NCBI RefSeq assembly: GCF_026540895.1
Contig: NZ_JALNUR010000010.1
Span: forward strand, 1 to 64,000
From: Sphingomonas sp. GM_Shp_1
GTDB taxonomy: Bacteria; Pseudomonadota; Alphaproteobacteria; Sphingomonadales; Sphingomonadaceae
Reading direction: 5' to 3'
DNA length: 64,000 nucleotides
A program made the position numbers and the translations under genes. Positions 25,202-33,825 of this stretch are shown here, piece after piece. Under the pieces are notes generated by a model. That model saw nothing but the letters and a program-made list of their open reading frames with translations, did not search any database and was not told the DNA's origin. Every line of letters begins with the position of its first letter. The stretch's first letter is position 1.

Positions 25202-25795
25202 TCAGCTGCCGAAATTCACCTTGGGCGCATTCTCGGCCCCCGGCGTGGTCGCCTGATAGGGGGTGATCGGCTTGGCGCCGTAGAAGACCTTCGCCCCGAT
25301 CGCGTCGGGGAAGGTGCGGATGCGGGTGTTATAGTCCTTCACCGCCGCGTTATAGTCGCGGATCGCGATGGTGATGCGGTTCTCGGTGCCTTCGATCTGG
25401 CTCATGAAGGTCTGGAAATTATCCTGGCTCTTCAGGTTCGGATAGGCCTCGACATTGGCGAGCAGCCGGCCGAGCGATCCGCTGAGCTGGCCCTGGGCCT
25501 GCGCGAATTGCTGCATCTTGGCGGGGTCGGAAATATCATCGGCGCTGACCTGTACCGAGGTCGCCTTGGCGCGCGCGTTGATCACCTCGGTCAGGATCGA
25601 CTTTTCCGAGGCGGCGGCGCCCTTCACGGTCGCCTCCAGATTGGGGATCAGGTTGGCGCGGCGCTGATAGGCGGCCTGGACATCGGCCCATTTCGCCTTC
25701 GCATTTTCCTCCGCCGTGGGCACGCTGTTCATGCCGCAGCCGGACAAAGCGACGGCCATCACGACCGGGGTCAGGGCAAGAACGGGACGACGCAT
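25202..25795 (-). CDS. lemA: LemA family lipoprotein
   Basis: 197 residues. A lipoprotein signal with lipobox LSGC (Cys20), then a helical LemA domain: YQRRANLIPNLEATVKGAAA, LSGSLGRLLANVEAYPNLKS and NRITIAIRDYNAAVKDYN are family hallmarks. LemA proteins are membrane-anchored helical proteins of unclear function that travel with TPM/YgcG genes, as here. It is first gene of a four-gene operon; GGAGG lies 9 bp before the ATG. Confidence 0.93.
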   Translation of the reverse strand: MRRPVLALTPVVMAVALSGCGMNSVPTAEENAKAKWADVQAAYQRRANLIPNLEATVKGAAASEKSILTEVINARAKATSVQVSADDISDPAKMQQFAQAQGQLSGSLGRLLANVEAYPNLKSQDNFQTFMSQIEGTENRITIAIRDYNAAVKDYNTRIRTFPDAIGAKVFYGAKPITPYQATTPGAENAPKVNFGS

Positions 25796-25824
25796 TCGAA
25801 TATTCCTCCGTCAACTGTGTGGGC

Positions 25825-25853
25825 TATATAAGACGCCGTGGCAGCTTGGCGAA
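25825..25853 (-). promoter_or_regulatory. Candidate promoter of the lemA operon
   Basis: On the minus strand: TTCGCC (25853-25848), a 17-bp spacer, then TATATA (25830-25825), 30 bp before the lemA ATG. The -10 is good and the -35 weak. Confidence 0.4.
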
Positions 25854-25902
25854 GGGGTAAAGCGACGATAGCATAAACTTCATCGGATAGAGGGAGTTGG
25901 CG

Positions 25903-26355
25903 ATGCTCAAGGAATTTCGGGCCTTCATCGCGCGGGGCAATGTGCTGGACCTGGCGGTGGCGGTCATCATCGGGGCGGCGTTCAGCAAGATCGTCACTTC
26001 GCTGACCGACGATGTGTTGATGCCGGTGATCGGCAAGATCTTCGGCGGGCTGGATTTCTCCAGCTATTTCCTGCGCATGGGGACGATCCCGGCCAATTAT
26101 GCGGGGTCGCTGAGCGACTATGCGGCTCTGAAGAAGGCGGGGGTCCCGCTGCTGGGATATGGTGCGTTCGTGACGCAGGCGGTGAACTTCGTCATCGTCG
26201 CCTTCATCATCTTCCTGCTGGTCCGCACCGTGAACCGCGCGACGACGCTGTTCGAGAAGGAAAAGGCGCAGGCGGCGGCGGAGCCCAAGGCCGAGCCGAC
26301 CGATATCGCGCTGCTCCGCGAGATTCGCGACGAACTGCGCGCGCGGCGTTCTTGA
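25903..26355 (+). CDS. mscL: Large-conductance mechanosensitive channel MscL
   Basis: A 150-residue channel that opens under membrane tension to release solutes on osmotic downshock. The N-terminal amphipathic helix and TM1 read FRAFIARGNVLDLAVAVIIG followed by AAFSKIVTSLTDDVLMP, TM2 is AVNFVIVAFIIFLLVRTVNR, and the C-terminal helical bundle is charged (EKEKAQAAAEPKAEPTD). Length is usual for the family. ATG at 25903 has AGGGAG upstream; a TTG at 25897 is unlikely. It diverges from lemA. Confidence 0.97.
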   Translation: MLKEFRAFIARGNVLDLAVAVIIGAAFSKIVTSLTDDVLMPVIGKIFGGLDFSSYFLRMGTIPANYAGSLSDYAALKKAGVPLLGYGAFVTQAVNFVIVAFIIFLLVRTVNRATTLFEKEKAQAAAEPKAEPTDIALLREIRDELRARRS

Positions 26356-26370
26356 TTGAATTTCCTGAAT

Positions 26371-26483
26371 CACCCCGGCGAAGGCCGGGGCCCAGATGCC
26401 ACCAAGATCGTGGCGCGCCATGATGTTGCGTGGGAGGCACGTCATCCTTAACCGCAACTGGACCCCGGCCTTCGCCGGGGTGG
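26371..26483. repeat. Family D repeat, facing pair
   Basis: CACCCCGGCGAAGGCCGGGG at 26371 and CCCCGGCCTTCGCCGGGGTG ending at 26482 face each other across about 70 bp between converging mscL and the Rrf2 gene. It could act as a two-way terminator-like hairpin. Confidence 0.85.
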
Positions 26484-26508
26484 CGCGGAGTTGGATGAGG
26501 TAAGGGAG

Positions 26509-26940
26509 TTACGCCGCCGCCAGCTTCTTGGCGGTGGCGTCGGCGAGGCTGGTGCCGTCCAGGATACGCGCCGTCTCGTCACGCACCCGCATCATCGCGT
26601 GGCGGATGGCGCAGTCGGCCTCGCTCTTGCAGTCGTTGCAGGGGCGATAGGCGGTGCGGCTGACACAGGGGACCAGCGCCAGGGGCCCCTCGATCGTACG
26701 GATGATGTCGCCCAGCGAGATCAGGTGCGCGGGCCGGGCGAGGCGATAGCCGCCCATCTTGCCCCGCTGGCTGTCGAGCAATTGCGCGCCCTTCAGATCG
26801 GCGAGGATCAGCTCCAGGAACTTGCGCGGCACATTCGCCTCGGTCGCGATTCGCGTCATCGAGGTCGGCGGCCCTGCGACAGGCATCTCCGCCAGGAACA
26901 GCATCGCGCGCAACGCATAACGGGACCGCTGGGTCAACAT
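26509..26940 (-). CDS. Rrf2 family transcriptional regulator, probably iron-sulfur
   Basis: 143 residues. The N-terminal winged helix is the standard Rrf2 start (MLTQRSRYALRAMLFLAE), with the recognition helix near VPRKFLELILADLKGAQLL and the wing GKMGGYRLARP. A cysteine cluster follows (PCVSRTAYRPCNDCKSEADC), suitable for an Fe-S cluster as in IscR, NsrR or RirA. Start at 26940 chosen because GGAGG lies 5 bp upstream. It is alone, divergent from ssrA, with no isc or suf genes nearby, so its targets are unknown. Confidence 0.9.
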   Translation of the reverse strand: MLTQRSRYALRAMLFLAEMPVAGPPTSMTRIATEANVPRKFLELILADLKGAQLLDSQRGKMGGYRLARPAHLISLGDIIRTIEGPLALVPCVSRTAYRPCNDCKSEADCAIRHAMMRVRDETARILDGTSLADATAKKLAAA

Positions 26941-26981
26941 GCGCGCCTCCATGGACCCAAAATGGGGCGAGCGAAAGGCAT

Positions 26982-27010
26982 TTGCGTAAAGTCCTTTGGC
27001 TTCCTATATC
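26982..27010 (+). promoter_or_regulatory. Promoter of the tmRNA gene
   Basis: TTGCGT (26982-26987), a 17-bp spacer and TATATC (27005-27010). Transcription would start near 27017, just before a hairpin GCCGGG-TTTCA-CCCGGC. Confidence 0.6.
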
Positions 27011-27016
27011 CGTCCG

Positions 27017-27363
27017 TGCCGGGTTTCACCCGGCTATGACGATAAACTGCGGCGAGTAATAGACGCAGCGGACCCGGGGGCAGTACCCGGCGGCTCCACC
27101 ATAAAAGGTGGTGTATCTGGACACCGTTTCTGACGGGGCCGAACCAGGATCGACGTGTGTTGAAAAGCGCTGTTTTCGTTCGGAATGGGACCACCGCAAC
27201 GGCCCATACTCACAAGTGCCAACGATAACGAAGCACTCGCGATTGCGGCGTAATTGAGGGCCTCACGGCCTGACATTACACCAAAATAGCGCGGTCGGAC
27301 CCCACCGGGCAACAGAAGGGGAATCCAGCGGTACGGGGAGCACCGGGCAACAGAAGCTCCCCA
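27017..27363 (+). ncRNA. ssrA: Transfer-messenger RNA, circularly permuted two-piece form
   Basis: The gene order is reversed relative to one-piece tmRNA. The acceptor piece comes first and ends in GGCTCC-A-CCA (27092-27101). A spacer (27102-27134) is removed, and the coding piece starts GGGGCC (27135-27140), which pairs with GGCTCC to form the acceptor stem. The tag reading frame at 27218-27253 encodes ANDNEALAIAA and stops at TAA. Two copies of the pseudoknot segment CACCGGGCAACAGAAG follow (27303 and 27341), and a GGGGAG/CTCCCC stem ends near 27363. It rescues stalled ribosomes with SmpB. The exact mature ends are estimated. Confidence 0.95.
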
Positions 27364-27412
27364 CTTTCGTGTTTTTATAGTTTCTGAGGGTTCAGCGTCC
27401 GCTTGGACCTGG

Positions 27413-27512
27413 TCCTTCCTCGGTTCGCACTGAGCGAAGTCGAAGTGCACGGGATGCGCTTGCGGCCGGGCGAGGAGCGTGGCCTTCGACTTCGCTCAGG
27501 CTGAACGGGGAG
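27413..27512. repeat. Family B repeat, facing pair
   Basis: A partial unit (CTGAGCGAAGTCGAAG near 27430-27446) faces CTTCGACTTCGCTCAGGCTG plus AACGGGGA at 27484-27511, between tmRNA and the mutS stop. Confidence 0.75.
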
Positions 27513-27518
27513 GGGGAA

Positions 27519-30107
27519 TTACCCCTCCCGTGCCAGCGCCTTCAGCCGGTAGAGCGCGTCCAGCGCCTCACGCGGGGACAGGGCGTCGACGTCGAGTTTC
27601 TCCACCTCCGCCCGGATTGCGTCGCACTGCTCTTCTTCGATCTGCGCGGCGGCAGCGAAGAGGGGGAGGTCGTCCAGGCCCGCTGCCAGCCCGCCGGTCT
27701 TGGCGCGGCCCGCCTCCAGCTTGGCGAGCACCGCCTTGGCCCGCGCCACGGTCGCGGGCGGCATCCCCGCCAGCCGCGCCACCGCCAGGCCATAGGATCG
27801 GTCCGCCGGACCCTCCGACACCTCGTGTAGCAGGACCAGTTCGCCCTTCCATTCCCGCGCTCGGACATGGTGGAGCGACAGCGCCTCGCACCGTTCGGCC
27901 AGCCGGGTCAGCTCGTGATAATGGGTCGCGAACAGGCAGCGGCAGCGATTATCCTCATGGATCGCCTCCACCACCGCCCAGGCGATGGCCAGGCCGTCAT
28001 AGGTGGAGGTGCCGCGCCCGACCTCGTCCAAGATCACGAAGCTGCGCGGGGTCGCCTGGGCTAGGATCGCGGCGGTCTCGACCATCTCGACCATGAAGGT
28101 CGAGCGCCCGCGCGCGAGATTGTCCGATGCGCCGACCCGGCTGAACAGCCGGTCGACCAATCCGATCTTCGCATGGGTCGCGGGCACATAGGACCCCGCC
28201 TGTGCGAGCACCGCGATCAGCGCATTCTGGCGGAGGAAGGTCGATTTACCGCCCATATTGGGGCCCGTCACCAGCCAGAGGCGCGAATTCTCCGACAACT
28301 GGCAGTCATTGGCGACGAACCGCTCGCCCGAGCGCGCCACCGCCGCCTCGACCACCGGGTGGCGGCCGCCGGTCACCTCGAAACAGGCGTGGTCGACCAG
28401 TTCGGGGCGGACCCAGCCGCCCTCGACCGCGCGCTCGGCCAGACCGCTCGCGACATCCAGCCGGGCGAGCGCGTCCGCCGTCGCGGCGATCCCCTCACGG
28501 GAAGCGAGCGCAGCGGCGGTCAATTCCTCCAGATGCGCGGCCTCGGCGGCCAGCGCATGGGCGCCCGCCTGCGCGACCTTGCTCGCGACCTCGTGCAATT
28601 CGGGCGTGTTGAAACGGACGACGCCCGCCAGCGTCTGGCGATGGGTAAAGCCCGAATCTGGCTTCATCAGCGCATCGGCCGCGCGGGCGGGCACTTCGAC
28701 ATGATAGCCGAGGACGCCATTGTGGCGGATCTTCAGCGCGGAGATGCCGGTCTTGTGGCGGAACTCGGCCTCCAGCGCGGCGATGGCGCGGCGGCCTCCG
28801 GCTCCGGCATCGCGCAGATCGTCGAGCGCCACGTCATAGCCCGCCGCGATATAGCCGCCCTCGCTGGCTTCGATGGGTGGGGAGGGGACGAGCGCGCGGC
28901 GGAGCAGGTCGATCAACGCACCGTGCCCGCGCAGGCGAGGCGTCGTCTCGCGAAGCAGCGGCGGGCCGTCGGCCAGTTGCTCGGACAGGGCCCAGGCCCC
29001 GTCGAGCCCGTCGCGCAACTGCCCCAGATCGCGTGGGGAACCCCGCCCCGCCGCGATCCGCCCGATCGCCCGGCCGATATCGGGCAGCGCTCGCAGCGCC
29101 GCGCGCAGGCGTTCGCGCAAGGCCGCATCGTCATGGAAATGCTGCACCAGGTCGAGCCGCGCCTCGATGGCGTCCCGGTCCATCAGCGGCGCGCCGATAT
29201 CCCCCGCCAGCGCGCGGGCTCCGGCACCGGTCACGGTCCGATCGACCGCGTCGAGCAGCGAGCCTTTCCGCTGGCCGCTCGCCGTCTGGGTCAGTTCCAG
29301 GCTCTCGCGTGTCGCCGCGTCGATCGCCATCGCACCCGCCGCCTGCATCAATACCGGCGGCCGGAGGAAGGGCAGGGCGCCCTTGGCCGTATGGTCGAGA
29401 TAGGCAACCAATCCACCCGCCGCCGACAGCCCGGCGCGGCTGAACTGGCCGAAGCCGTCCAGCGTCGCGACGCCGTAAAGCCGCTTCAACCGATCCTCGC
29501 CCTGGCCGCTGTCGAAGGTCGAAGAGGGGCGCAGCGTGGTCGCGGCATCGGCATGGGTCGCATTCTCCGCCGCGACCACTTCGGCAGCGGCGAGACGGGC
29601 GAGTTCAGCCCCCAGCGCGTCCGCCTTCACGTCGATCACCACGAACCGCCCGGTCGAGATATCGGCGGCGGCCAGCGCCACTGCGCCGCCCGCCTCGCCG
29701 AGGGCGACGCACCAATTGTCGGACTTGGCGTCGAGCAGCGCTTCCTCGGTCAGCGTACCCGCCGTCACCACCCGCACGATCCCGCGCGACACCAGCGCCT
29801 TGGACCCCCCGCGCGCCTTGGCCTCGGCGGGCGTTTCGGTCTGCTCGGCGATGGCGACGCGGTGCCCGGCCTTGATCAGGCGCTGCAGATAGGCGGTCGC
29901 GGCATGGACCGGCACACCGCACATCGGAATCTTCTCGCCCCCATGCTCGCCGCGCGAGGTCAGCGCGATGTCGAGCACCCCTGACGCGATCCGTGCATCC
30001 TCGAAGAACAGCTCGAAGAAATCGCCCATGCGGTAGAAGAGCAGGCAATCCTCGGCCTCGGCCTTCAACGCCAGATATTGCGCCATCATCGGGGTGGGGG
30101 TGGTCAT
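27519..30107 (-). CDS. mutS: DNA mismatch repair protein MutS
   Basis: 862 residues, normal for bacterial MutS. The mismatch-reading Phe-x-Glu is at 30-32 (GDFFELFFED). Connector, core and clamp domains follow. The ATPase domain has Walker A GPNMGGKST (615-623), Walker B FVILDEVGRGTSTYDG (Asp694) and the signature ATHYHELT. It recognises base mismatches and recruits MutL. ATG at 30107 begins MTTPTPMMAQYLALKAE, the expected N-terminus; a longer reading exists upstream but is not conserved-looking. Confidence 0.98.
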   Translation of the reverse strand: MTTPTPMMAQYLALKAEAEDCLLFYRMGDFFELFFEDARIASGVLDIALTSRGEHGGEKIPMCGVPVHAATAYLQRLIKAGHRVAIAEQTETPAEAKARGGSKALVSRGIVRVVTAGTLTEEALLDAKSDNWCVALGEAGGAVALAAADISTGRFVVIDVKADALGAELARLAAAEVVAAENATHADAATTLRPSSTFDSGQGEDRLKRLYGVATLDGFGQFSRAGLSAAGGLVAYLDHTAKGALPFLRPPVLMQAAGAMAIDAATRESLELTQTASGQRKGSLLDAVDRTVTGAGARALAGDIGAPLMDRDAIEARLDLVQHFHDDAALRERLRAALRALPDIGRAIGRIAAGRGSPRDLGQLRDGLDGAWALSEQLADGPPLLRETTPRLRGHGALIDLLRRALVPSPPIEASEGGYIAAGYDVALDDLRDAGAGGRRAIAALEAEFRHKTGISALKIRHNGVLGYHVEVPARAADALMKPDSGFTHRQTLAGVVRFNTPELHEVASKVAQAGAHALAAEAAHLEELTAAALASREGIAATADALARLDVASGLAERAVEGGWVRPELVDHACFEVTGGRHPVVEAAVARSGERFVANDCQLSENSRLWLVTGPNMGGKSTFLRQNALIAVLAQAGSYVPATHAKIGLVDRLFSRVGASDNLARGRSTFMVEMVETAAILAQATPRSFVILDEVGRGTSTYDGLAIAWAVVEAIHEDNRCRCLFATHYHELTRLAERCEALSLHHVRAREWKGELVLLHEVSEGPADRSYGLAVARLAGMPPATVARAKAVLAKLEAGRAKTGGLAAGLDDLPLFAAAAQIEEEQCDAIRAEVEKLDVDALSPREALDALYRLKALAREG

Positions 30108-30196
30108 CGAGGCACGTATTCCAGATTCGAAACGGTGGGGGCAAGGATGGGGCGAAGGGGATGGCGCGCTATAGCCGGGCCTCCACCGGCTGGCGA

Positions 30197-30237
30197 GGCT
30201 TGGTGCCGATGCTGCGGTGCGGCATCGGCACCAAGCC
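30197..30237. promoter_or_regulatory. Long perfect inverted repeat between mutS and maeB
   Basis: GGCTTGGTGCCGATGC and its exact reverse complement are separated by 9 bases. No T-run follows on either side. It lies in the 265-bp divergent gap and may be an RNA hairpin in the maeB leader or a protein-binding site. It is unlike the repeat families in this window. Confidence 0.55.
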
Positions 30238-30372
30238 GGACAGCCTGGCTTATCCGGCAGATAATCCTGATGGTTGGAGGGCCGAAAGTGACGCGTGACA
30301 GGGTTGTCAGGCGGGGCCGAACGTTTAATGAGCCGTAGCGTCCTAATCATCACAGCATCGAAGGCCGCGCGC

Positions 30373-32631
30373 ATGACCGACGAACCCACCGACCAGTTCT
30401 CCGAGCGCGAGGCCCTGCTGTTCCACTCCGAGGGACGGCCCGGCAAGATCGAGATCATCGCGTCCAAGCCGATGGCGACGCAGCGCGACTTGGCGCTGGC
30501 CTATTCGCCCGGCGTCGCGGTGCCCGTGCTCGCCATCGCCGAAGACCCCGCCACCGCCTATGACTATACCGCCAAGGGCAATCTGGTCGCCGTCATCTCG
30601 AACGGCACCGCGATCCTGGGTCTGGGCAATCTAGGTGCGCTCGCCTCCAAGCCCGTGATGGAGGGCAAGGCGGTCCTCTTCAAGCGCTTCGCCGATGTCG
30701 ACTCGATCGATATCGAGCTGAAGACCGAGGATGTCGACCGGATCATCGACGCCATCGAGCTGATGGAGCCGAGCTTCGGCGGCATCAACCTGGAAGACAT
30801 CAAGGCCCCCGAATGCTTCATCATCGAGCAGACCCTGCGCGAGCGGATGAACATCCCGGTCTTCCATGACGACCAGCATGGCACCGCGATCATCTGCGCG
30901 GCGGGACTGATCAACGCCTGCCTGCTGACCAAGCGGCGGCTGGACGAGATCAAGGTCGTCGTCAACGGCGCGGGCGCGGCGGCGATCGCCTGCACCGAGC
31001 TGATGAAGGCGATGGGCGTCCGGCACGAGAACGTCATCATGTGCGACCGCACCGGCGTGATCTATCAGGGCCGCGAGGACATCAACCAGTGGCAGTCGGC
31101 GCATGCCGCCGCCACCGATCGCCGCACCCTGACCGAGGCGCTGTCGGGCGCGGACGTGTTCCTGGGGCTTTCGGCGGCGGGCGCGCTGAAGCCCGAGATG
31201 GTCAAGGACATGGCGCCCTCGCCGATCATCTTCGCGATGGCGAACCCGGAGCCGGAGATCCGCCCCGAACTCGCCAAGGCGGCGCGCCCCGATGCGATCG
31301 TCGCGACCGGGCGTTCGGACTATCCGAACCAGGTCAACAACGTCATCGGCTTCCCCTTCATCTTCCGGGGCGCGCTCGACGTGCGCGCGACCGGCATCAA
31401 TGACGAGATGAAGATCGCCGCCGCCAATGCCATCGCCGAACTGGCGCGCCAGCGCGTGCCCGAGGAAGTGGCGCTGGCATACGGCACGCAGCACACATTC
31501 GGTCCCGAGTACATCATCCCGGCTCCGTTCGACCCGCGCCTGATGGAGCTGGTCCCCTCGGCGGTGGCCAAGGCGGCGATGGATTCGGGCGTGGCGACGC
31601 GGCCGATCCTGGACATGGACGCCTATCGCCAGAAGCTGCGCGCGCGTCTGAACCCGACCACTTCGGTGCTGACGCTCGCTTACGAGGGCGCGCGAGCGCA
31701 TCCGAAGCGCGTGTTGTTCGCGGAAGGCGAAGAGGAAGTCGTGCTGCGCGCCGCCATCGCCTTCAAGGAGGGCGGTTACGGCATTCCGGTGCTGGTCGGG
31801 CGCGACGATGTCTATGACCGATTGAAGGCGCTGGGCGTCACCAATCCGCAGGAATATGAAGTCCACAACAGCCGCACCTCGGAGATGGTGCCGCAGATGG
31901 TCGACTTCCTTTATGAGCGGCTCCAGCGGCGCGGCTATCTGCGTCGCGATGCCGAGCGGATGATAAACCAGGACCGCAACATCTTCGGCTCGGTGATGCT
32001 GCAACTGGGGCAGGCCGATGCGATGATCACCGGCATCACCCGTACCTATGCGCAGAGCTTCCGCGAGATTCGCCGGGTGATCGACCCCGTCGACGGCAAG
32101 GTGCCCTTCGGCATCCATCTGCTCGTCGGGCAGAGCCACACCGTCTTCATCGCCGATACCACGGTCAACGAGCGTCCCTCCGCCGAGGAACTGGCCGACA
32201 TCGCCGAGCGCACCGCCGCCGTCGCGCGGCGCATGGGGCATGAGCCGCGCGTCGCTTTCCTGTCCTATTCAACCTTCGGCAACCCGGAAGGCCAGTGGAT
32301 CGACAATATCCGCGACGGCGTGGCGGTGCTCGACCAGCGGCAGGTCGGCTTCGAATATGAAGGCGACATGGCCCCCGACGTCGCGCTGAACCCCAAGCAG
32401 ATGGCGAACTTCCCCTTCTCGCGCCTGTCGGGTCCGGCGAACGTCCTGATCATGCCGGGGCTTCAGTCGGCCAATATCTCGGCCAAGCTGCTGCGCGAAC
32501 TGGGCGGCGACTCGATGATCGGCCCGATGCTGATCGGCATGGAAAAGCCTGTGCAGATCGCGCCGATGACTTCGACCGCGGGCGATCTGGTGACGCTGGC
32601 GGTGCTGGCGGCGGGCGGCATCGCGCGCTGA
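30373..32631 (+). CDS. maeB: NADP-dependent malic enzyme with phosphotransacetylase-like domain
   Basis: 752 residues. The N-terminal half (about 1-400) is malic enzyme: YSPGVAVPVLAIAEDP, NGTAILGLGNLGALASKPVM, FHDDQHGTAI and VNGAGAAAIACTELM (nucleotide site). The C-terminal half (about 420-750) is a phosphate acetyltransferase-like domain (RVLFAEGEEEVVLRAA...). This is the MaeB architecture, in which the PTA part regulates the enzyme in response to acetyl-CoA. It decarboxylates malate to pyruvate, giving NADPH. ATG at 30373 is the expected start. A strong terminator follows. Confidence 0.96.
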   Translation: MTDEPTDQFSEREALLFHSEGRPGKIEIIASKPMATQRDLALAYSPGVAVPVLAIAEDPATAYDYTAKGNLVAVISNGTAILGLGNLGALASKPVMEGKAVLFKRFADVDSIDIELKTEDVDRIIDAIELMEPSFGGINLEDIKAPECFIIEQTLRERMNIPVFHDDQHGTAIICAAGLINACLLTKRRLDEIKVVVNGAGAAAIACTELMKAMGVRHENVIMCDRTGVIYQGREDINQWQSAHAAATDRRTLTEALSGADVFLGLSAAGALKPEMVKDMAPSPIIFAMANPEPEIRPELAKAARPDAIVATGRSDYPNQVNNVIGFPFIFRGALDVRATGINDEMKIAAANAIAELARQRVPEEVALAYGTQHTFGPEYIIPAPFDPRLMELVPSAVAKAAMDSGVATRPILDMDAYRQKLRARLNPTTSVLTLAYEGARAHPKRVLFAEGEEEVVLRAAIAFKEGGYGIPVLVGRDDVYDRLKALGVTNPQEYEVHNSRTSEMVPQMVDFLYERLQRRGYLRRDAERMINQDRNIFGSVMLQLGQADAMITGITRTYAQSFREIRRVIDPVDGKVPFGIHLLVGQSHTVFIADTTVNERPSAEELADIAERTAAVARRMGHEPRVAFLSYSTFGNPEGQWIDNIRDGVAVLDQRQVGFEYEGDMAPDVALNPKQMANFPFSRLSGPANVLIMPGLQSANISAKLLRELGGDSMIGPMLIGMEKPVQIAPMTSTAGDLVTLAVLAAGGIAR

Positions 32632-32650
32632 TTTTCATCGGACGGTACGG

Positions 32651-32687
32651 AAAGGGCCGGGCGGCGCGGGTTGCCCGGCCCTTTTTC
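32651..32687 (+). terminator. Rho-independent terminator of maeB
   Basis: AAAGGGCCGGGC pairs with GCCCGGCCCTTT around a 10-base loop and continues TTTTCG, 20 bp after the maeB stop. Confidence 0.92.
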
Positions 32688-32711
32688 GTGCGTAGGTTCG
32701 GTCCGAAGGGA

Positions 32712-33263
32712 TCAGTCGGGCGCCGTCCACGCCGTGGGACGCTCCAGGATCATCCTCACCGCCCGGACATCGCCACCGATCGCCACACAGGGTCGCAGGA
32801 TGCGGCCCGTTTCGACGAAACCCAGCTTGGCAAGCACCCGGCCCGAGGCGGGATTATCGTCGAAATATTCCGAGGTCAGCGCGGGAAGGCCGAGATGGTC
32901 GAAGCCGAAGGCGATGACCGCCCGCGCGGCCTCGGTCATCAGGCCGTGTCCCCAATGCGCGGGCGCCAGCCAATAGCCGAGTTCGGCCGTATCGGCATGC
33001 TCCTGCGGTGTCAGCCCGACCACTCCCGCCAGATGATCCGAACCGCGAAGGGTGATCGCCCATACCCATTCCGCAGGCACGATCCGCTCCAGAAAAAATC
33101 GGGCATCGTCCGGGGTATAAGGATACGGCACGCGCGCCAGCCGACGCGCGACGTCCCAGACTCCCACCGCGTTTACGATGGCGTCGACATCGCGATCCGC
33201 TGGCCGGCGTAGCGACAGTCGCTCCGTTTGCAGGTCGGGGCGGTGATCGAGGAGTCGGGGCAT
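32712..33263 (-). CDS. GNAT family N-acetyltransferase (RimJ/RimL-like)
   Basis: A 183-residue acetyltransferase. It opens LQTERLSLRRPADRDVDAIV, as in the RimJ/RimL subgroup, and has the acetyl-CoA binding region LGYWLAPAHWGHGLMTEAAR with a Q/R-x-x-G-x-G/A-like loop (HWGHGLM), then NPASGRVLAKLGF. It probably acetylates an N-terminus or a small amine. It converges with maeB and no partner is cotranscribed. The substrate is unknown. Confidence 0.88.
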   Translation of the reverse strand: MPRLLDHRPDLQTERLSLRRPADRDVDAIVNAVGVWDVARRLARVPYPYTPDDARFFLERIVPAEWVWAITLRGSDHLAGVVGLTPQEHADTAELGYWLAPAHWGHGLMTEAARAVIAFGFDHLGLPALTSEYFDDNPASGRVLAKLGFVETGRILRPCVAIGGDVRAVRMILERPTAWTAPD

Positions 33264-33390
33264 GACAGGCTTTCTGCAAGGCATCGGTCCGGATCATGCC
33301 TTCGCGATTCGCCTTTGCCGAGGGGCGTTCTTTCCGACCTTTATAGGAAGGGCACCCTGGGTAGATCGACTCTCATCGAAATCGGAATTC

Positions 33391-33573
33391 AAGCGAAGCC
33401 GCCTTTTTGCGCGCGGAGGCGCGGAGGACGCAGAGAAATCATGCTCGCGCGGCGGTGCCCCTCACTGATCGTCAGACGAAGAAGGAACCACTGTCGCCCT
33501 AGGCACGACATCTCTGCGCCCTCCGCGCCTCCGCGCGAACATAATCTTCGCGCCTTCGCGTCTTCGCGTGAGA
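33391..33573. repeat. Family A palindromic repeat (left outer arm degraded)
   Basis: Inner arms GCGCGCGGAGGCGCGGAGGA and CTCCGCGCCTCCGCGCGAAC face each other; the right outer arm (CGCCTTCGCGTCTTCGCGTG) is present, the left one is reduced to AAGCGAAGCCGCC. It is part of the 562-bp gene-free stretch 33264-33825. Confidence 0.8.
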
Positions 33574-33638
33574 ATGATTTCCGATCGGCCCTGAGACAGT
33601 TTCACCACGTCCGCTTCGCGAGAGGCGGTCTGTGCAGA

Positions 33639-33723
33639 ATGGTGCAGGGGTGTCCCCGTATCGAGAACGCGACACCCCTCCGTCAGGCCTGACGGCCTGC
33701 CACCTCCCCTACAAGGGGAGGAA
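33639..33723. repeat. Family C repeat
   Basis: GTGCAGGGGTGTCCCCGTAT, then CACCCCTCCGTCAGGCCTGA, then CCTCCCCTACAAGGGGAGGAA. Only the right half of the long form is complete. Confidence 0.85.
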
Positions 33724-33745
33724 TGGATGAATGTCGATCCGCCCT

Positions 33746-33784
33746 AAAAAAAGGGCGGCAAACGCATCTCCGCGCCGCCGCCCC
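33746..33784 (-). terminator. Rho-independent terminator of pyk
   Basis: On the minus strand GGGGCGGC...GCCGCCC forms a stem followed by seven T residues, 40 bp beyond the pyk stop. Confidence 0.85.
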
Positions 33785-33825
33785 TTTGTCCGTCCGATCG
33801 CCCGCGCACCGCACGGGCTCGGCGC

